Shown here: positions 6,296 through 7,210 of the stretch, piece by piece | Position numbering within the stretch: the stretch's first letter is position 1 | Layout: each line of letters starts with the position of its first letter | From: Candidatus Coatesiibacteriota bacterium | Lineage (GTDB): Bacteria; RBG-13-66-14 | Assembly (NCBI GenBank): GCA_014728185.1 | Contig: WJMB01000131.1 | Coordinates: 1-7,210 of the forward strand | Length of the DNA: 7,210 nt | Reading direction: 5' to 3' | Notes under the pieces: model-generated | The model's input: only the letters and a program-made list of their open reading frames with translations | Told to the model about the DNA's origin: nothing | Database searches by the model: none | Program-made: the position numbers and the translations under genes

Positions 6296-6324
6296 TTGCC
6301 TCCGTCGGCCCCCTGGGGTATAAT
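6296..6324 (+). promoter_or_regulatory. Sigma70-type promoter for the SMC gene
   Basis: TTGCCT (6296-6301) and a perfect TATAAT (6319-6324) are separated by exactly 17 bases. Transcription would start near 6331, giving a leader of about 120 bases before the SMC start. The leader is GC-rich and contains short self-complementary stretches (for example GCCGC 6401-6405 with GCGGC 6417-6421), but no riboswitch I recognise. Confidence 0.6.
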
Positions 6325-6442
6325 CGCCCTTCGCCCGTGCAGCGCCGGACCATCCACGATAAAAACGCCGGATCGCCACCGGTTCCGTCGTCGCATCGAC
6401 GCCGCGGGGCGCCGGTGCGGCCAGTCCATCCATCAGCAGTCC

Positions 6443-6446
6443 GAGG
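6443..6446 (+). promoter_or_regulatory. Ribosome binding site supporting the TTG start of SMC
   Basis: GAGG is followed by five bases and then TTG at 6452-6454. No in-frame ATG, GTG or TTG occurs within about 90 bases upstream, and the SMC-type N-terminus begins exactly at this TTG. Confidence 0.6.
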
Positions 6447-6451
6447 CCCCT

Positions 6452-7210
6452 TTGTTCCTGAAGAAGATCTACATCGCCGGCTTCAAGAGCTTCCCCGATC
6501 CCCTCGAGCTGGACCTGCGCGAGGGGATGACGGCCATCGTCGGCCCCAACGGCTGCGGCAAGACCAACATCTCCGACGCCGTGCGCTGGTGCCTGGGCGA
6601 GCAGAGCCCCAGGAGCCTGCGCGGCAACCAGATGGCCGACGTCATCTTCTCCGGGGCCGCCGAGCGCAAGCCCCTGGGGATGGCCGAGGTCTCGCTGCTG
6701 CTCTCTAACGAGGGCCACGTCCTCGACTCGCCCTACGACGAGGTGCAGATCACCCGGCGCCTGTTCCGCTCCGGCGAGTCGGCCTACCTGCTCAACCAGC
6801 GCCCCTGCCGGCTCAAGGACATCACCGGGCTGCTGACCGACACCGGCATCGGCACCAAGGCCTACTCGCTCATCGAGCAGGCCCAGGTCGACCAGATCCT
6901 CTCCAAGGACCCCCGGGAACGACGGCTGATCTTCGACGAGGCGGCGGGCATCGGCCGCTACAAGCGGCACCGCGCCGAGGCCCGGCGCAAGCTTGAAGAC
7001 GTCGAGGCCCAGCAGTTGCGCCTGGCCGAACGGCTCGACGAGATCGCCGTCCGCCTGCGCTCGCTCAGACGCGAGGTGCGCAAGGTCGAGCATCACAAGC
7101 GCCTGGGCGAGGAGATCCGCACCTACCAGGCGTTGATGTCCCGCCACCACTGGGAGGGCCACCAGGAGCGCATCGACGAGCTGGAGTCCTCCGCGGAGAA
7201 GCTGCGCGAC
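6452..7210 (+). CDS. smc: Chromosome segregation protein SMC, N-terminal part, cut by window edge
   Basis: The 253 visible residues form the N-terminal ATPase head half and the beginning of the coiled coil of SMC, the condensin subunit that compacts and separates bacterial chromosomes. The start MFLKKIYIAGFKSF is diagnostic. The Walker A motif is GPNGCGKT (31-38), where many SMCs have GPNGSGKS. Next come ISDAVRWCLGEQSPRSLRG (40-58) with the arginine-finger-like loop, MADVIFSGAAERK (61-73), and the Q-loop segment TGIGTKAYSLIEQAQVDQIL (131-150, Q143). PRERRLIFDEAAGIGRYK (154-171) leads into the coiled coil, which is rich in charged heptads from about 172 onward. The hinge, second coil, signature motif and Walker B lie beyond the window. 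The gene reads away from the peptidase gene and has its own promoter. TTG is the only start that fits. RecN and SbcC are excluded by the start and by the order of motifs. Confidence 0.95.
   Translation, partial: MFLKKIYIAGFKSFPDPLELDLREGMTAIVGPNGCGKTNISDAVRWCLGEQSPRSLRGNQMADVIFSGAAERKPLGMAEVSLLLSNEGHVLDSPYDEVQITRRLFRSGESAYLLNQRPCRLKDITGLLTDTGIGTKAYSLIEQAQVDQILSKDPRERRLIFDEAAGIGRYKRHRAEARRKLEDVEAQQLRLAERLDEIAVRLRSLRREVRKVEHHKRLGEEIRTYQALMSRHHWEGHQERIDELESSAEKLRD

Larger units (their letters stand above)
6128..6451. other. Divergent intergenic region between peptidase and SMC genes
   Basis: No gene is supported in these 324 bases. Small open frames on the minus strand have no recognisable product. 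The part nearest the peptidase (6128-6240) is AT-richer and holds that gene's ribosome site and a candidate promoter. The middle has the nested repeat (6232-6270), and the right part has the SMC promoter and a GC-rich leader of about 120 bases. Confidence 0.6.

Overview
The window is high-GC bacterial DNA from an organism I cannot name. The proteins suggest a Gram-negative-type lineage of the FCB/candidate-phylum kind. One secreted peptidase ends in a FlgD-like, Por-type C-terminal module, and there is a two-part radical SAM fusion (TIGR03960 plus TIGR03936 families). Three of the four genes appear to use GTG or TTG starts. Species assignment would need a database search.

Layout from left to right: (1) bases 1-381, minus strand, the N-terminal 127 residues of an M29-type aminopeptidase that runs off the left edge. 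(2) Bases 382-1163, a 782-base stretch with no convincing gene. Its left half (about 540-870) is clearly AT-richer than the rest of the window. Its right half holds a 24-bp perfect inverted repeat around smaller hairpins. (3) Bases 1164-3785, minus strand, a complete 873-aa radical SAM fusion protein of unknown function. (4) Bases 3786-3898, a short gap with a 13-bp perfect hairpin. (5) Bases 3899-6127, minus strand, a complete 742-aa secreted M1-family zinc metallopeptidase. (6) Bases 6128-6451, a divergent regulatory region with a good sigma70-type promoter facing right and an operator-like nested repeat. (7) Bases 6452-7210, plus strand, the first 253 residues of the chromosome segregation ATPase SMC, which runs off the right edge.

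The genes do not form an evident single pathway. SMC is chromosome housekeeping, the M1 peptidase is an exported protein-degrading enzyme, and the radical SAM fusion is a conserved but uncharacterised protein, probably involved in modification chemistry. The M29 protein is a likely cytoplasmic peptidase. The three minus-strand genes lie in the same direction, but their gaps are 782 and 113 bases and both contain hairpins, so a tight operon is unlikely. I see no evidence for a new defence or mobile system. The parts most worth a second look are the unexplained 382-1163 region and the nested repeat at 6232-6270.
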